The notes beneath the pieces are model-generated. The model was not told where the DNA came from. It was given only the letters and a program-made list of their open reading frames with translations, and ran no database searches. A stretch of 64,000 bases of DNA, taken from Bacteroidaceae bacterium. Lineage in GTDB: Bacteria > Bacteroidota > Bacteroidia > Bacteroidales > Bacteroidaceae. Location: the NCBI GenBank assembly GCA_017483765.1, contig JAFUVE010000047.1, positions 25,201 to 89,200 on the forward strand. Direction: 5' to 3'. Of the stretch, positions 18,201-27,100 are shown one piece after another. How positions within the stretch are numbered: position 1 is the stretch's first letter; each line of letters starts with the position of its first letter. Both the position numbers and the translations under genes were made by a program.

Positions 18201-19450
18201 ATTCAATCAAGAACTATTATGGTGGAACTGGAACAATATCAAAGGTTGAATTAATCAGCGACGAGCGAGTGGATTATGTCCTTGAGGGTAACGGAACACT
18301 TAGCAAGACAGCAGATGAGGCAAAGTCGCTTCGTGAGGGCGGTACCAATGCAATTCCTTGGGGAGGATGTGCTATGGATGCCATCAATGATGTGGGTGCA
18401 CGTGTAATCGACGGACGAACAAGGGTGAATATCTCAAGAACCAGCCTGGCATATCCTGAGAACCCGAACCTCCTTTTCCTTATGCGTAAGAGCCTGACAA
18501 AGAAACAGAATGAGCGGTATCAGTTCGACACCCCTTCTACAACTACTCTTCATGGAGCCACAACCGATGCACCTATCTATGCCAACATGGTGGCTGTCGA
18601 TGGTATCTTGGCAAGCGACTATAAAATCGGAGATGACGGATTCTCTTCCGACAACATCCACCTCTTCGACGGATATCCTTTCTCTGCTCCACGAGACATC
18701 AAATACTCTACTGCACGTCTCACACGTAAGACCACTGGCGGCAAGATCGGTACACTCATCCTGCCATTTGAATCTTCTTATGTCAAGGGTGACGCATACG
18801 AGACCACTTACGCTGAATATGCGGAGACCGCTTCCAAGGTGGGCAAGGGCATTCTTGGCGACATCATGATCGATGCCAACGACCACGTACTGCTCTACCA
18901 GCTCCATGAAGGAAACACCGAGGCCTACATGCCTTACCTCTATGTGGCTGATGAGTCCAGCGACAATACGGAAATATTCGCCGTGGCCAATGGAACCATC
19001 GCCCAGACACCGGAAGTGGGACCTGAGGATGCACCGGCTGAGTACATGACCAACAACCGCACTGATGCTTCCGACCGCCACTACCTGCGTGGATTCATGG
19101 AATCTACCCATGTGGAGAACATGTACGGATATAATTCTGCTGGTGAGCTCAAACGTGCAACCAAGGCTACGATGACTCCGTTCCGCGTGATGATTCAGGC
19201 ACCGATCGACGTGAATCAGGATGCTGCACAGCAGGCTGCTGCTGGAGGTGTGAAGATCCTCCTTGCCAAATACGACGAGAACGACGAGCCTACCGAAATC
19301 AAGGTGATCGACGCGGCTGAACTCGAAGGAATCGTGGATGTCTATAGCGTGAACGGTGCACTCATCAAGAAGAACGTCAAAGCAGCCGATGCTGTCAACT
19401 CGCTGCCGAAGGGCGTATATGTAATTGGTGGTAAGAAAATTGTTAAATAA
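15278..19450 (+). CDS. Giant secreted multi-jelly-roll protein without catalytic domain
   Basis: A 1390-residue protein, signal peptide MKKYLLFIMALCAGCSAFA/Q. I see four copies of a beta-sandwich module marked by (A/V)(D/E)LxxYxxLRVYG...RxxFNR: VDLTGFDELRIYR near residue 127, ADLSEYDKMYVKY near 471, ADLSKFYKLQIKG near 755 and AELTGYKTLRVYG near 909. Single copies of the same module sit in the four large enzymes downstream. The last 370 residues contain SSDNIHLFDGYPFSAPRDIKY and TLILPFESS, a distant version of the enzymes' tail, and end PKGVYVIGGKKIVK, a type 9 sorting-like terminus. No hydrolase motif is visible, so a glycan-binding or scaffold role is inferred. The first three quarters are distinctly more A+T-rich than the end. 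A 65-residue gene follows 19 bases later. Confidence 0.75.
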   Translation: MKKYLLFIMALCAGCSAFAQMATTYKKGTHGEQRLVSADERNICFRTTAQRLEADLNPSTHSGGMSVVTSSNFNGFTEVTSVEYSNETVLNTLQYYNMNGSTATATWNVGEDTDTYYGSGSSTASNYVDLTGFDELRIYRDSELGFRAFFINAAGTGTNKIDINSTNVTWNGSYFAIDLSKVEKYNDKIYLNTIKSESYGINNVVNNVTVCNVTNTTASRPAKCTYTYDSERKVGTFSYSNVRTGNAAVNLMNNLKNVISNYENFVIRTLNVSTPLEGQTVKIHNYDGNVVTRNQTHRYCLQFCDENNNVLHQAYIYSEDIKIIPLHEFFSDEDFAKINSVWLSTAGGDTDLSATIQVAEAYLISAYDLNRGTDTNNYAKGEYFYDMDDKYIGNAYIHPSYFMMSNGVLFDDQTGQVSMDMNVYSYVDLNKTMYNDDNCAFLVGTDVTVPSGQNEVIVYGGLFWNDIKKYADLSEYDKMYVKYDATKTAPALVFNMTQFTTDPQYFNEINGTNYQDYVNNGVLTIASDGWVIDLNAMRNLYSNSNLHFIKATDATLVTSILLEKVEERGPASAGKNDKTGRIQLSVPFSGFDMSEVTVVSMDNAEDGDVIGRWICGYLDYYRHYNVPESHWNYDDKHNKDIYLATENENPHDIRTLYVSRYNGEFEPPVDDKTYPAYQEYKTKVNNIYWDTKNDETYSMTIYDICITKNHVITRNGGNHSLLSKKQYNNEGACAPVGTEGTTLYGDGSVAGVNYADLSKFYKLQIKGKPSDEVRLLVNRQGDGTTEPIRQIFVRLDANGLANVDIAPITKEDGKFYLHAIKTPAWDSPATKIDYVKLYGEEDGIVELNSELFHSWIRDENTTVTREIGKGWTNADSYGIFTNQIGTGNTIEQGGTIYGPDYVILKENYAELTGYKTLRVYGTDGMDIRLVFNRTKNDADLEDGENAADFQQDVRKVISNGYADFDLRPYVYFHLNSIKNYYGGTGTISKVELISDERVDYVLEGNGTLSKTADEAKSLREGGTNAIPWGGCAMDAINDVGARVIDGRTRVNISRTSLAYPENPNLLFLMRKSLTKKQNERYQFDTPSTTTLHGATTDAPIYANMVAVDGILASDYKIGDDGFSSDNIHLFDGYPFSAPRDIKYSTARLTRKTTGGKIGTLILPFESSYVKGDAYETTYAEYAETASKVGKGILGDIMIDANDHVLLYQLHEGNTEAYMPYLYVADESSDNTEIFAVANGTIAQTPEVGPEDAPAEYMTNNRTDASDRHYLRGFMESTHVENMYGYNSAGELKRATKATMTPFRVMIQAPIDVNQDAAQQAAAGGVKILLAKYDENDEPTEIKVIDAAELEGIVDVYSVNGALIKKNVKAADAVNSLPKGVYVIGGKKIVK

Positions 19451-19469
19451 TTAAACTCACACAGAAACA

Positions 19470-19667
19470 ATGAAAAAGATATATATTGCCCCGAAGACCC
19501 GCATCGACGATATCAAAATCGATGACCAGATTATGGTCACTTCACCCGAGGGTATCGACCTCACAAAATCTGAAGAAGACCAAGACAACCCAAGTGACGA
19601 CTGGGGCGCGAAAGAACAGTCTGACGACCTCTTTGCAGAAACGAAAGAATGGGGTAGTCTATGGTAA
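19470..19667 (+). CDS. Small acidic protein ending in LW, cotranscribed with the multi-jelly-roll gene
   Basis: A 65-residue protein starting MKKIYIAPKTRIDDIKI and ending KEWGSLW. There is no signal peptide or membrane segment; it is rich in Asp, Glu and Lys. It lies 19 bases after the 1390-residue protein and is followed by a long hairpin, so it is probably the last gene of that transcript. The gene at 23796 encodes a similar-sized protein with matching ends (MKKFYSAPQTKTI...KPLW). Small MKKxYxxPxxx proteins are frequent in Prevotella genomes and have no known function. The paired ends and the hairpins argue that it is translated. Confidence 0.65.
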   Translation: MKKIYIAPKTRIDDIKIDDQIMVTSPEGIDLTKSEEDQDNPSDDWGAKEQSDDLFAETKEWGSLW

Positions 19668-19708
19668 TTACTGACGAACCCTGTTTATAGCAACTACTTT
19701 TTTTGACG

Positions 19709-19761
19709 CTGATTTTCATGTGTCGGCGGCTTCAAAAACCGCCGCACATGAAATCAGTTTT
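19709..19761 (+). terminator. Long hairpin terminator after the small gene
   Basis: The left arm (19709-19729, starting CTGATTTTCATGTG) pairs with the right arm (19739-19757, CCGCCGCACATGAAATCAG) over 19 base pairs with two single-base bulges. TTTTC follows. Confidence 0.75.
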
Positions 19762-19820
19762 CAAAACCACCACACATTACCTCTCTTTCCGTCTACGGAC
19801 TTTCTATGAAATCGAATCCT

Positions 19821-19846
19821 GTAGGGACTTACTTTATGTATGTCCG
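19821..19846. repeat. Palindromic intergenic repeat, copy 1
   Basis: A 26-base element with core GGGACTTACTTTATGTATG followed by TCCG. Arms GGACTTAC and GTATGTCC surround TTTAT. Matching copies are at 23664, 23701, 39945 and 39993. The rest of the gap up to 20133 holds CAACTCTAA-type simple repeats (19917-19965) and no consensus -7 element. Confidence 0.9.
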
Positions 19847-20133
19847 CAATCCTCTAACATTATTCTTCCCAGTGGTTCTACTTTATGTATAACGATATAC
19901 AAAGGTAACTTCACTCTAAACTCCAAACTCTCAACTCTAAGTTCTCAACTCTAAACTCTAAAAATCTCTTTTTCTCTGTTCCTGATTGATTTTAGTGGGC
20001 GACGTGATGGGACAAGGGAAAAAATGATTTTATCAACCCTGCCATGCATTCATGCGTGGTCAAAACTTCTCTTCCATGACAACACCCAAATATAATAACC
20101 AGTTTAATAACCAACTTTTTAACTCTTAATTGC

Positions 20134-23100
20134 ATGAATCGCCTGCTAAATCACCTAACTTTGCTTATTGCTCTGTTCGCGATTTCGCTCACGGATGCGG
20201 AAGCTTTCCAGAAGGACAGCCTCTACATCAACGTGAACGGCTCACAGCGCAATATGATTGTGTTTACGCCTAACAACGTAAGCAACGGACTACCTCTGAT
20301 GATTGTCACACACGGCATGAATCAGAATGCAACTTACCAGTACCAGGGCGACCGCCTCTGGGAACTCATCGACTCCGAACGCTTCATCATCGCTTACCTC
20401 AACAGCAATGGAGGTACATGGGACATCGGGGGAAGCGGTGACCTTAACTTCATCGATGCAGCTATCAACTATGTGGACAACCGCTATTCCATCAACCGCA
20501 ACCGCCTCTATTGGTCGGGATTCTCCATGGGATCCATGCTTATCTACCATGGCATCAGAAGCGAAATCGGTAAGAAATTCGCAGCCTTCGCTCCGTGCAG
20601 CGGTGTGCTTTTCTCTGCACAGCCCTGGAACGAACGCTCCACTCCGGTCAACCTCATTCATTGCCATGCATATGGCGACGATGTCTTCAACTACAACCAA
20701 TATGGCATTCGGGATTACGTCACGCACTTCGCCACCCTCGACAATGCCAACAACTACACGAAAGTGCAGAATTATTATCCCAACCAGGCTCAATTCGGAT
20801 GGATCGATGCGGATAAGGAAACATGGACTGGAGGAACTAACGGGTCGGAGGTGGAACTTCTCTCTGCAAACAGCGGAGGACACTGGCCTACAGGGGCTTA
20901 CAAATATGAGATATGGAACTTCTGTAAGCGCTTCTCACTCGACGGCAGCAGCAGCCAAACTACTACTGTCGCCAATTTCAACTACGATTCTTATTCAGGA
21001 CGATATAGGGTCGATTTCAACGACCTCACTACGGGTGGAGACCTTTCCTTCGACAGTTCTACGGGGGTGCTCTCACTTCCGGCAGGAAAAAGCGGAACAC
21101 TCACACTCACCTTCAACGGAGCTGATTTCTCCAACGTTTCAAAAGTGAAGATGTTCCGTTCGGGTGACGACCTCTTCAATACGTTGACCATCACCAACGC
21201 CGCAGGCAATTCGGTCAATCCGGGTGGTGCGTTCTACACAAGCAGATATGAATTGAACTATGCCGGATATCAGGCAAACAGCTCGGCTGTCAACACGCTG
21301 GTATGGCATGGAAACAACGATACGTCGGCTGCCAAGACCATGACACTGCAGGAAATCCTTATCAGCGTGGATGTCATGAGGGCAACGAAAAAACATGAAA
21401 AACAGCTTGCTCAGTCTGAGTTCGGAACATGGAACGGCGTTGGGGCATCTGCCGCCAGGACGGGCGACGATGCAGGCATGGAATACAACATCGACCAGTT
21501 CATTGCCGGTTACGGCACCATCTACGGAAACGGCAACGTGTATGCCAACTCTTATGCCGACCTCTCAAAATATGGTACGCTGCGTGTCTATGGCGACAAT
21601 GGCATCCATATCAGGGCCCTTTTCAACCGGCCGACCGACTCATCATCCGATTTCATACTCAAAGAGGGAGACATCACCGACGGAGTATTTGAGGTTGACC
21701 TCGCTTCAGTCGGACAGTATGCTCATCTCAATGCGCTCAAGGTGGGTGGGGGCAGCGGAACCGCATGGAGCGTCACCGTCACCGACGACACCACTCCCAT
21801 GGATTATTATATCTCAGGCAAACTATATGTGGCAGACAACCTCTCTGCCGCGCTCAACGACCTCTCTGCCACCAACTACGACGCAACAGGGCTGACCAAC
21901 ACATCAGCTGTTGCGCTCAACACGGCAAACAAGAACGCGCTGATTTACGTCACCGACGCAGCAAAACTATCCAACAGTGCCAATGTCGTGGAGAAGAACG
22001 GCGACAGCTATTCATCTGACAATATCGAGCTTATCGACGGTGTCTCTGCTTCTCAAGGACAAATTGCCTATGCTGCCCTCGGAGGCGGAACCACAGGTAA
22101 CAGTACCTGGTCCGAGACTGGTGGAAACTACTCCTTTGAGTGGACATCAGGAACATCAGGGGCATGGGTGGAACTTATGCATTATGTGAATTATAAGGAG
22201 AGTCTGGATGGCTGTCAATATAAATATTTCTTGGTTGACACTCAGGAATTCACCAACACATGGGGAGTACAGTTCCTCGATGGTGATGCCAATGTCTTGG
22301 TGCAGCAGGAATACTGGGTTGCCATGAACGACGGCAACAAGACCAAAATCATCGATGTCGAGAAATTGTTTGCTGATGCCGGTAAAACGGCTGACCGTAG
22401 CAAACTGACGAAAATCCGACTTTTCAACATCGACTCATCTAATGGTGGTAAGGTGGTGGTAAAGCAGGCTTATCTTTACAATGATGAGGCCGATAACGTA
22501 TATCCTTTCTACGCACCTTACGACATCACGGCGGCAAGTGCCAAACTCACGACTTCCGTCAGCGACGGATTCACGCTGCTTACCACCCCGTTCGCTGCTT
22601 CCATGCCATCGGGATTCACTTCCTATGCACTGCTTGAGGACAATGTACTTCCGTTCGACCGTATCGATCCTAATGCGCCTATGCTTGTCAAGGGTAACGG
22701 CGAACTTGTCCTCAGTGCCTCGAACGTTACGGTGAAGGCTACGGACGGACTGGTGGCTGGCGTGCTCAAGGGCACATACAAGCCGACGGTTGTGCCTGCT
22801 GGCAATTATGTGCAGAAGGAAGCCACCAGGGCTGACTCTTTCTCTCCTGTAGAGGGAGCGACGCTCTATGCCGTGACCCAAGGACAGGAACCGACTGTCT
22901 ATCCCTTCCATGCGTATGCCACTCAGGAAGTTGTTCTCAACAACGATGACCCGGATACCCCGGACAATCCGAATAATCCGGAAATTCCAGACAATCCGGA
23001 CAATCCCGAAAACCAGTCTTACACCCTCACTGTCACCAGTGCCGGCGTGTCCACGATGTATCTCGGATTCGATGCGCTTATTCCTGAAGATGCCGACTTC

Positions 23101-23613
23101 CTGCTTGTGGCAGCGGTGAAGAAAGTACAGGGTACGACTGCCTATCTCAAGCGAATCAAAAACGGAATCATACCTGCCAACACCGGTGTCATGATCTTCG
23201 CCAACCCAGGTACTTATACCTTCAACGAGTCGCAGACAGCACCCACCGAAGTGGTGGAGAGCGCACTGCATGGCGTGCTCAAGAACACCTCTGTCGCAGC
23301 CCTCTCTCAGCTTGAGGGCGGAGCGTCCATCTACGTGCTCAGCAGAGGAATCTCTGAATACACCGGATTCAAACTCGCGGGTGGAACCGTCAAGTCCGTG
23401 CCAGCAAACAAGGCATACCTGCCGGTTGACCAGTCCGTTCTCACGAAGTTCATCAACTTCTCGTTCGACGACAGCCAGACTACTGACATTCAAACTATCG
23501 ACCAGGAAGATGTCAACAGCAACGCTGACGTGTTCGACCTCAGCGGGCGAAAAGTCAACAAGCCGGAGAAGGGCATCTACATCGTCAACGGAAAGAAAAT
23601 ACTCATCAAATAA
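20134..23613 (+). CDS. CE1-type carbohydrate esterase on a multi-modular surface tail
   Basis: A 1159-residue secreted esterase. After a signal peptide (cleavage near TDAEA/F, residue 24) comes an alpha/beta-hydrolase domain to about residue 272: oxyanion region IVTHGMNQN, nucleophile S131 in SGFSMGSM and probable catalytic H250 in SGGHWP. This is the PHB-depolymerase/feruloyl-acetylxylan esterase group of CE1. The first domain of the gene at 40110 is a clear paralogue. From residue 278 the tail has a GADFSNVSKVKM module, the jelly-roll module with ADLSKYGTLRVYG, a WGVQFLDGDANVLVQ module, an Asp-Pro-Asn linker (NNDDPDTPDNPNNP...), a TLTVTSAGVS module and a sorting-like terminus KGIYIVNGKKILIK. 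The tail closely matches those of the next three enzymes. Likely role: removing ferulate or acetate from xylan at the cell surface. Confidence 0.85.
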   Translation: MNRLLNHLTLLIALFAISLTDAEAFQKDSLYINVNGSQRNMIVFTPNNVSNGLPLMIVTHGMNQNATYQYQGDRLWELIDSERFIIAYLNSNGGTWDIGGSGDLNFIDAAINYVDNRYSINRNRLYWSGFSMGSMLIYHGIRSEIGKKFAAFAPCSGVLFSAQPWNERSTPVNLIHCHAYGDDVFNYNQYGIRDYVTHFATLDNANNYTKVQNYYPNQAQFGWIDADKETWTGGTNGSEVELLSANSGGHWPTGAYKYEIWNFCKRFSLDGSSSQTTTVANFNYDSYSGRYRVDFNDLTTGGDLSFDSSTGVLSLPAGKSGTLTLTFNGADFSNVSKVKMFRSGDDLFNTLTITNAAGNSVNPGGAFYTSRYELNYAGYQANSSAVNTLVWHGNNDTSAAKTMTLQEILISVDVMRATKKHEKQLAQSEFGTWNGVGASAARTGDDAGMEYNIDQFIAGYGTIYGNGNVYANSYADLSKYGTLRVYGDNGIHIRALFNRPTDSSSDFILKEGDITDGVFEVDLASVGQYAHLNALKVGGGSGTAWSVTVTDDTTPMDYYISGKLYVADNLSAALNDLSATNYDATGLTNTSAVALNTANKNALIYVTDAAKLSNSANVVEKNGDSYSSDNIELIDGVSASQGQIAYAALGGGTTGNSTWSETGGNYSFEWTSGTSGAWVELMHYVNYKESLDGCQYKYFLVDTQEFTNTWGVQFLDGDANVLVQQEYWVAMNDGNKTKIIDVEKLFADAGKTADRSKLTKIRLFNIDSSNGGKVVVKQAYLYNDEADNVYPFYAPYDITAASAKLTTSVSDGFTLLTTPFAASMPSGFTSYALLEDNVLPFDRIDPNAPMLVKGNGELVLSASNVTVKATDGLVAGVLKGTYKPTVVPAGNYVQKEATRADSFSPVEGATLYAVTQGQEPTVYPFHAYATQEVVLNNDDPDTPDNPNNPEIPDNPDNPENQSYTLTVTSAGVSTMYLGFDALIPEDADFLLVAAVKKVQGTTAYLKRIKNGIIPANTGVMIFANPGTYTFNESQTAPTEVVESALHGVLKNTSVAALSQLEGGASIYVLSRGISEYTGFKLAGGTVKSVPANKAYLPVDQSVLTKFINFSFDDSQTTDIQTIDQEDVNSNADVFDLSGRKVNKPEKGIYIVNGKKILIK
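20965..23610 (+). repeat. Shared enzyme tail, copy 1 (on the CE1 head)
   Basis: About 880 residues running from VANFNYDSYSGRY to the end. Order: GADFSNVSKVKM module, YxDLSKYxxLRVYG module, WGVQFLDGD module, PFYAPYDITAA module, Pro/Asp linker, SAGVxTxYL module, C-terminal motif. Confidence 0.85.
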
Positions 23614-23630
23614 TTTATCCAGTTGCTGGT

Positions 23631-23653
23631 AGAGACGCGCCGTGGTGCGTCTC
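23631..23653. repeat. GAGACGC/GCGTCTC hairpin repeat
   Basis: GAGACGC (23632-23638) and GCGTCTC (23647-23653) flank GCCGTGGT. It resembles the short AGAGACGCG...GCGTCTC intergenic repeat that I recall as widespread in some bacterial genomes; recall only. Confidence 0.6.
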
Positions 23654-23663
23654 CCCCGGCACT

Positions 23664-23689
23664 GTAGGGACTTACTTTCTTTATGTCCG
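23664..23689. repeat. Palindromic intergenic repeat, copy 2
   Basis: Same 26-base element as at 19821, with CTTTCTTTATG in place of CTTTATGTATG in the loop region, which weakens the right arm. Confidence 0.85.
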
Positions 23690-23700
23690 ATTTCAATTCA

Positions 23701-23726
23701 GTAGGGACTTACTTTATGTATGTCCG
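23701..23726. repeat. Palindromic intergenic repeat, copy 3
   Basis: An exact 26-base copy of the element at 19821, 11 bases after copy 2. Confidence 0.9.
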
Positions 23727-23795
23727 TTTACACAACAAACATATAACAAATCTATCGCTTTTTATTAATAACTATCAATAATTTTAACCAACAAA

Positions 23796-23981
23796 ATGAA
23801 AAAGTTTTATTCAGCTCCACAGACGAAGACAATTAGTTTTCAGGTAAGATACAGTTTGATGGAAGAGACAGCTCAGGAGGTTTTGGCTAAGCAACGTAAG
23901 GAAGAAGAGGCGGAACAGATGGAAGAAGAGGAGTTTTTGGAATTCGTTGCAAGTATGGAGGAGCGAAAACCACTTTGGTAA
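23796..23981 (+). CDS. Small Glu-rich protein ending in LW
   Basis: A 61-residue protein, MKKFYSAPQTKTISFQV at the start and MEERKPLW at the end, with a strongly charged central helix (KQRKEEEAEQMEEEE). It shares start pattern, length and C-terminal LW with the protein at 19470. No signal peptide. It follows the CE1 giant by 182 bases containing three repeat elements and precedes a strong hairpin terminator. Function unknown. A role tied to the large surface enzymes is suggested only by two occurrences in the same position relative to them. Confidence 0.6.
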   Translation: MKKFYSAPQTKTISFQVRYSLMEETAQEVLAKQRKEEEAEQMEEEEFLEFVASMEERKPLW

Positions 23982-23997
23982 TCAAATGAGAGATTCT

Positions 23998-24036
23998 GGG
24001 GAAAAGACAGCAAGACTGTCTGTTCCCCGCTTCTCT
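23998..24036 (+). terminator. Terminator after the second small gene
   Basis: GGGGAA-A-AGACAG (23998-24010) pairs with CTGTCT-G-TTCCCC (24016-24028) around CAAGA, then GCTTCTCTTT. Confidence 0.7.
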
Positions 24037-24168
24037 TTGTTAAAATGAATAAGACTATTCAATTCAAAACAGTATGAAAAACTCATCGGAAGACCATCGT
24101 CTCGTATGCTTGACTTCTTGTCTTCTTGACTTCTTTGAATAAACAACCAACTAAAAACTCACTTTAAT

Positions 24169-27100
24169 ATGACCAAACACATTTTCAAATCAATCCTATG
24201 TCTTGCGCTGATGGCTCTTTCTCTCAACGCCAAGGCGCAAAGCTATGTCTTTGGCACCACACCGGCACTCCATGTCGATGGCAATAAGCTCAAAGACCCC
24301 AACGGCGGAACGGTCACCCTGCATGGTGTGATGGATACGCCGTCACCCTATTTCAACAGCTACAGATGGGGTACGTATTGGAGCGGACCGACCGACGAGG
24401 CGGTCACCAGAGCCAAGGACTATTTCGACAAAATCACAACGGCTATCACGCAGCCGTCGAGAGGCACTTACTGCAACCTTTTCAGACTCCACCTTGAGCC
24501 ATGGTGGTCGAACACCGGAAGCACAACGGGTGAGGACGACATCAGCAAGTTTTCTGCTGACAGACTCAGAACCTATCTTAATTCCCTCTTTATCCCGATC
24601 GCACTCAATGCGATCAGCAAAGGTTTATACGTCATTATTCGTCCGCCGGGAGTGTTTCCTAACACAGTCAATGTGGGAGACAACTACAACAACTACCTCA
24701 TGACGGTATGGGACATCGTCTCCAGTAACTCCACAATCAAGCAGTATAGCGGACAGATTTCACTTGAGTTGGGTAATGAGCCGGTGAATGTGAAAATCAA
24801 CGGACAGGATAATGCGGCTGCGCTGCATAATTACTTCCAGCCTATCGTCAATAAAATCCGGCAGAACGGATTCAACGGCATTCTCTGGATTCCGGGTTCA
24901 GGATGGCAGAGCCAGTATGCCACTTATGTGAACAATCCTATTTCCGATCCTCAAAACAACTATGGATATGCCGTTCACGACTATGTGGGATGGTACAACG
25001 GAGATAACTCCGCTTATGCCGACTGGAGACTCAACAACTATATCAACCAGTTCCACACACAGGTGCCGGTCATCGACAACTATCCTATCGTCATTACGGA
25101 GGTGGACTGGAGCCCGGAAAACGGATCAAGCGGACACTACGACGAACACGGAAACTGGGTTGTCGGTAATTTCGGTACATGGGCTACGGGTACCACGTCC
25201 AACTGGGGAAGACTCTATAAGGGACTGCTCGACCGATATCCGGAGAACATCTCCATGACGCTTTCTGGCACAGACACTTATATCGATGTGGAGGCTTATC
25301 TCAACAACGGAACAATACGACCGGCTTACACTACGGCCATGCAACAAAATGGATTTGCCAATGCATGGGAGGCGTGTAGCGGTGCGTGCTTCGAATGGTA
25401 CAAGATATGGGGACAGGCACAGATGAACGGAAGCGGCGGTGGCATCGCCACATTCTCACCCGATCAGCAGACAGGACGTTATTATGCCAGCTTCAACGAC
25501 CTCTCTGTCAGTGGAGACCTTTCGTTCGACAGAAACACGGGAGTCCTCTCTCTGCCAGCCGGAAAGAGCGGAAAGCTGACGCTCACCTTCAGCGGAGCGG
25601 ACTTCTCCAATGTCTCAACAATCAAGATGTCGCACACAGGGGATGACCTCTTCAACACGCTCATGATCAAAAACTCGGCCGGTAATTCTGTAAACACCGA
25701 CGGAGGGGCGTTCTATTCCAGCAGATACCAGCTCAACTACACGAACTATCAGGGCAACAGCTCAGCGGTCAATACCCTTGAATGGGAAGGCCACAATGAT
25801 GGGTCGGCCACCAAGACAATGACGCTGCAGCAAATCCTGATTCAGGAGGATGTGATGTGGGCCTCAAAGAAGCATGAGATAGCTCTTGCACAGGCTGAGT
25901 TCGGCACATGGAACAGTATTGACGCCAATGCCGCTAAGACCGGTGACGACGCTGACATGGAATACAACCTCAACCAGTTTATCGCCGGCTACGGCACGGT
26001 ATATGGAAATGGAAGTGTATTGTCACACAACTATGCCGATCTGACGAAATACACCAAACTGCGTGTTTATGGCGACAACGGACTGCTTGTCAGGGCGTTG
26101 TTCAACAGGACATCTGATGAGCAGGCCACAGGAAACGGTTCGTTACAGCCTTACATCGAATACAACAACCCAGCTAACCTGGCAGGAAAGACCTTTGCCA
26201 TCGTACGCGACAGTAAGGCTTTGTATGGAACGGATATGCAGAATCTCGCTTTCGACTCCTACACCAGTGCATTCTCAAGTGCTAACTCGGGGTATCTCTT
26301 CAAGGCTGAGAGCATCACAGTCAACGGACAGGACTATTTCCTCCTGAGACTGATGACGCCGGCGGGGGAGGAGTACAGTGTCTATGGAGGGACTGCCTAC
26401 CTCAATTCTCAGCCAACTGACGGATGGTGCAGCTTCGTGCTCGGACTGAACAACCAGAACGGACAGGACATCGAGAACGGTGCGGTATGGGATATCAAAT
26501 ATGTGGACGGACAAGGCATGACCATCCGTAATGTCGGTACGGGTCTTTATCTCGCCAACGCAGGACCGGCCAACAGCGAGTCGCCTGTCTATTGGACCTT
26601 ATGCACACTCAAGGAGCAGACAAACACCAACCTCATCGAAAAAGCAGGAGAAATCGCCGACGGTGTCTTCGAGGTGGATCTTAAGACTTTAGGTGACTTC
26701 GCACATCTCAACGCACTCAAAGTGGGCGGTGGAAGTGGATCCGTCTGGAGAGTCATGGTGGTGGACGATGAATCTCCTATGGACTACTATGTGTATGGAA
26801 AGAAATATGTGGAAGACAACCTTGCTGTTGCTCTCAACGACCGAAACGCCACGAATTATGACGCCACAGGACTGACTAACAGAACGGCTGTGGCACTCAA
26901 CACAGTGAACAAGAATGCGCTTATCTATGTGGATAACGCATCCAGGCTTTCTAATTCCGCCAACGTCGTGGTGAAGAACGGTAACAACTATTCGGCATCA
27001 AACATCGTGCTTACTGACGGGGTTTCCGCAGCACAGGGACAGAGGGCGTATGCAGCTCTCACAGGAGGTACCCCAGAGAATGCCACATGGACAGAGAACA

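Noticed and set aside
22435-23493. Open frame of 352 codons opposite the CE1 giant's tail
   Set aside because: Antisense shadow of a conserved tail; Arg/His-rich with no recognisable domain.
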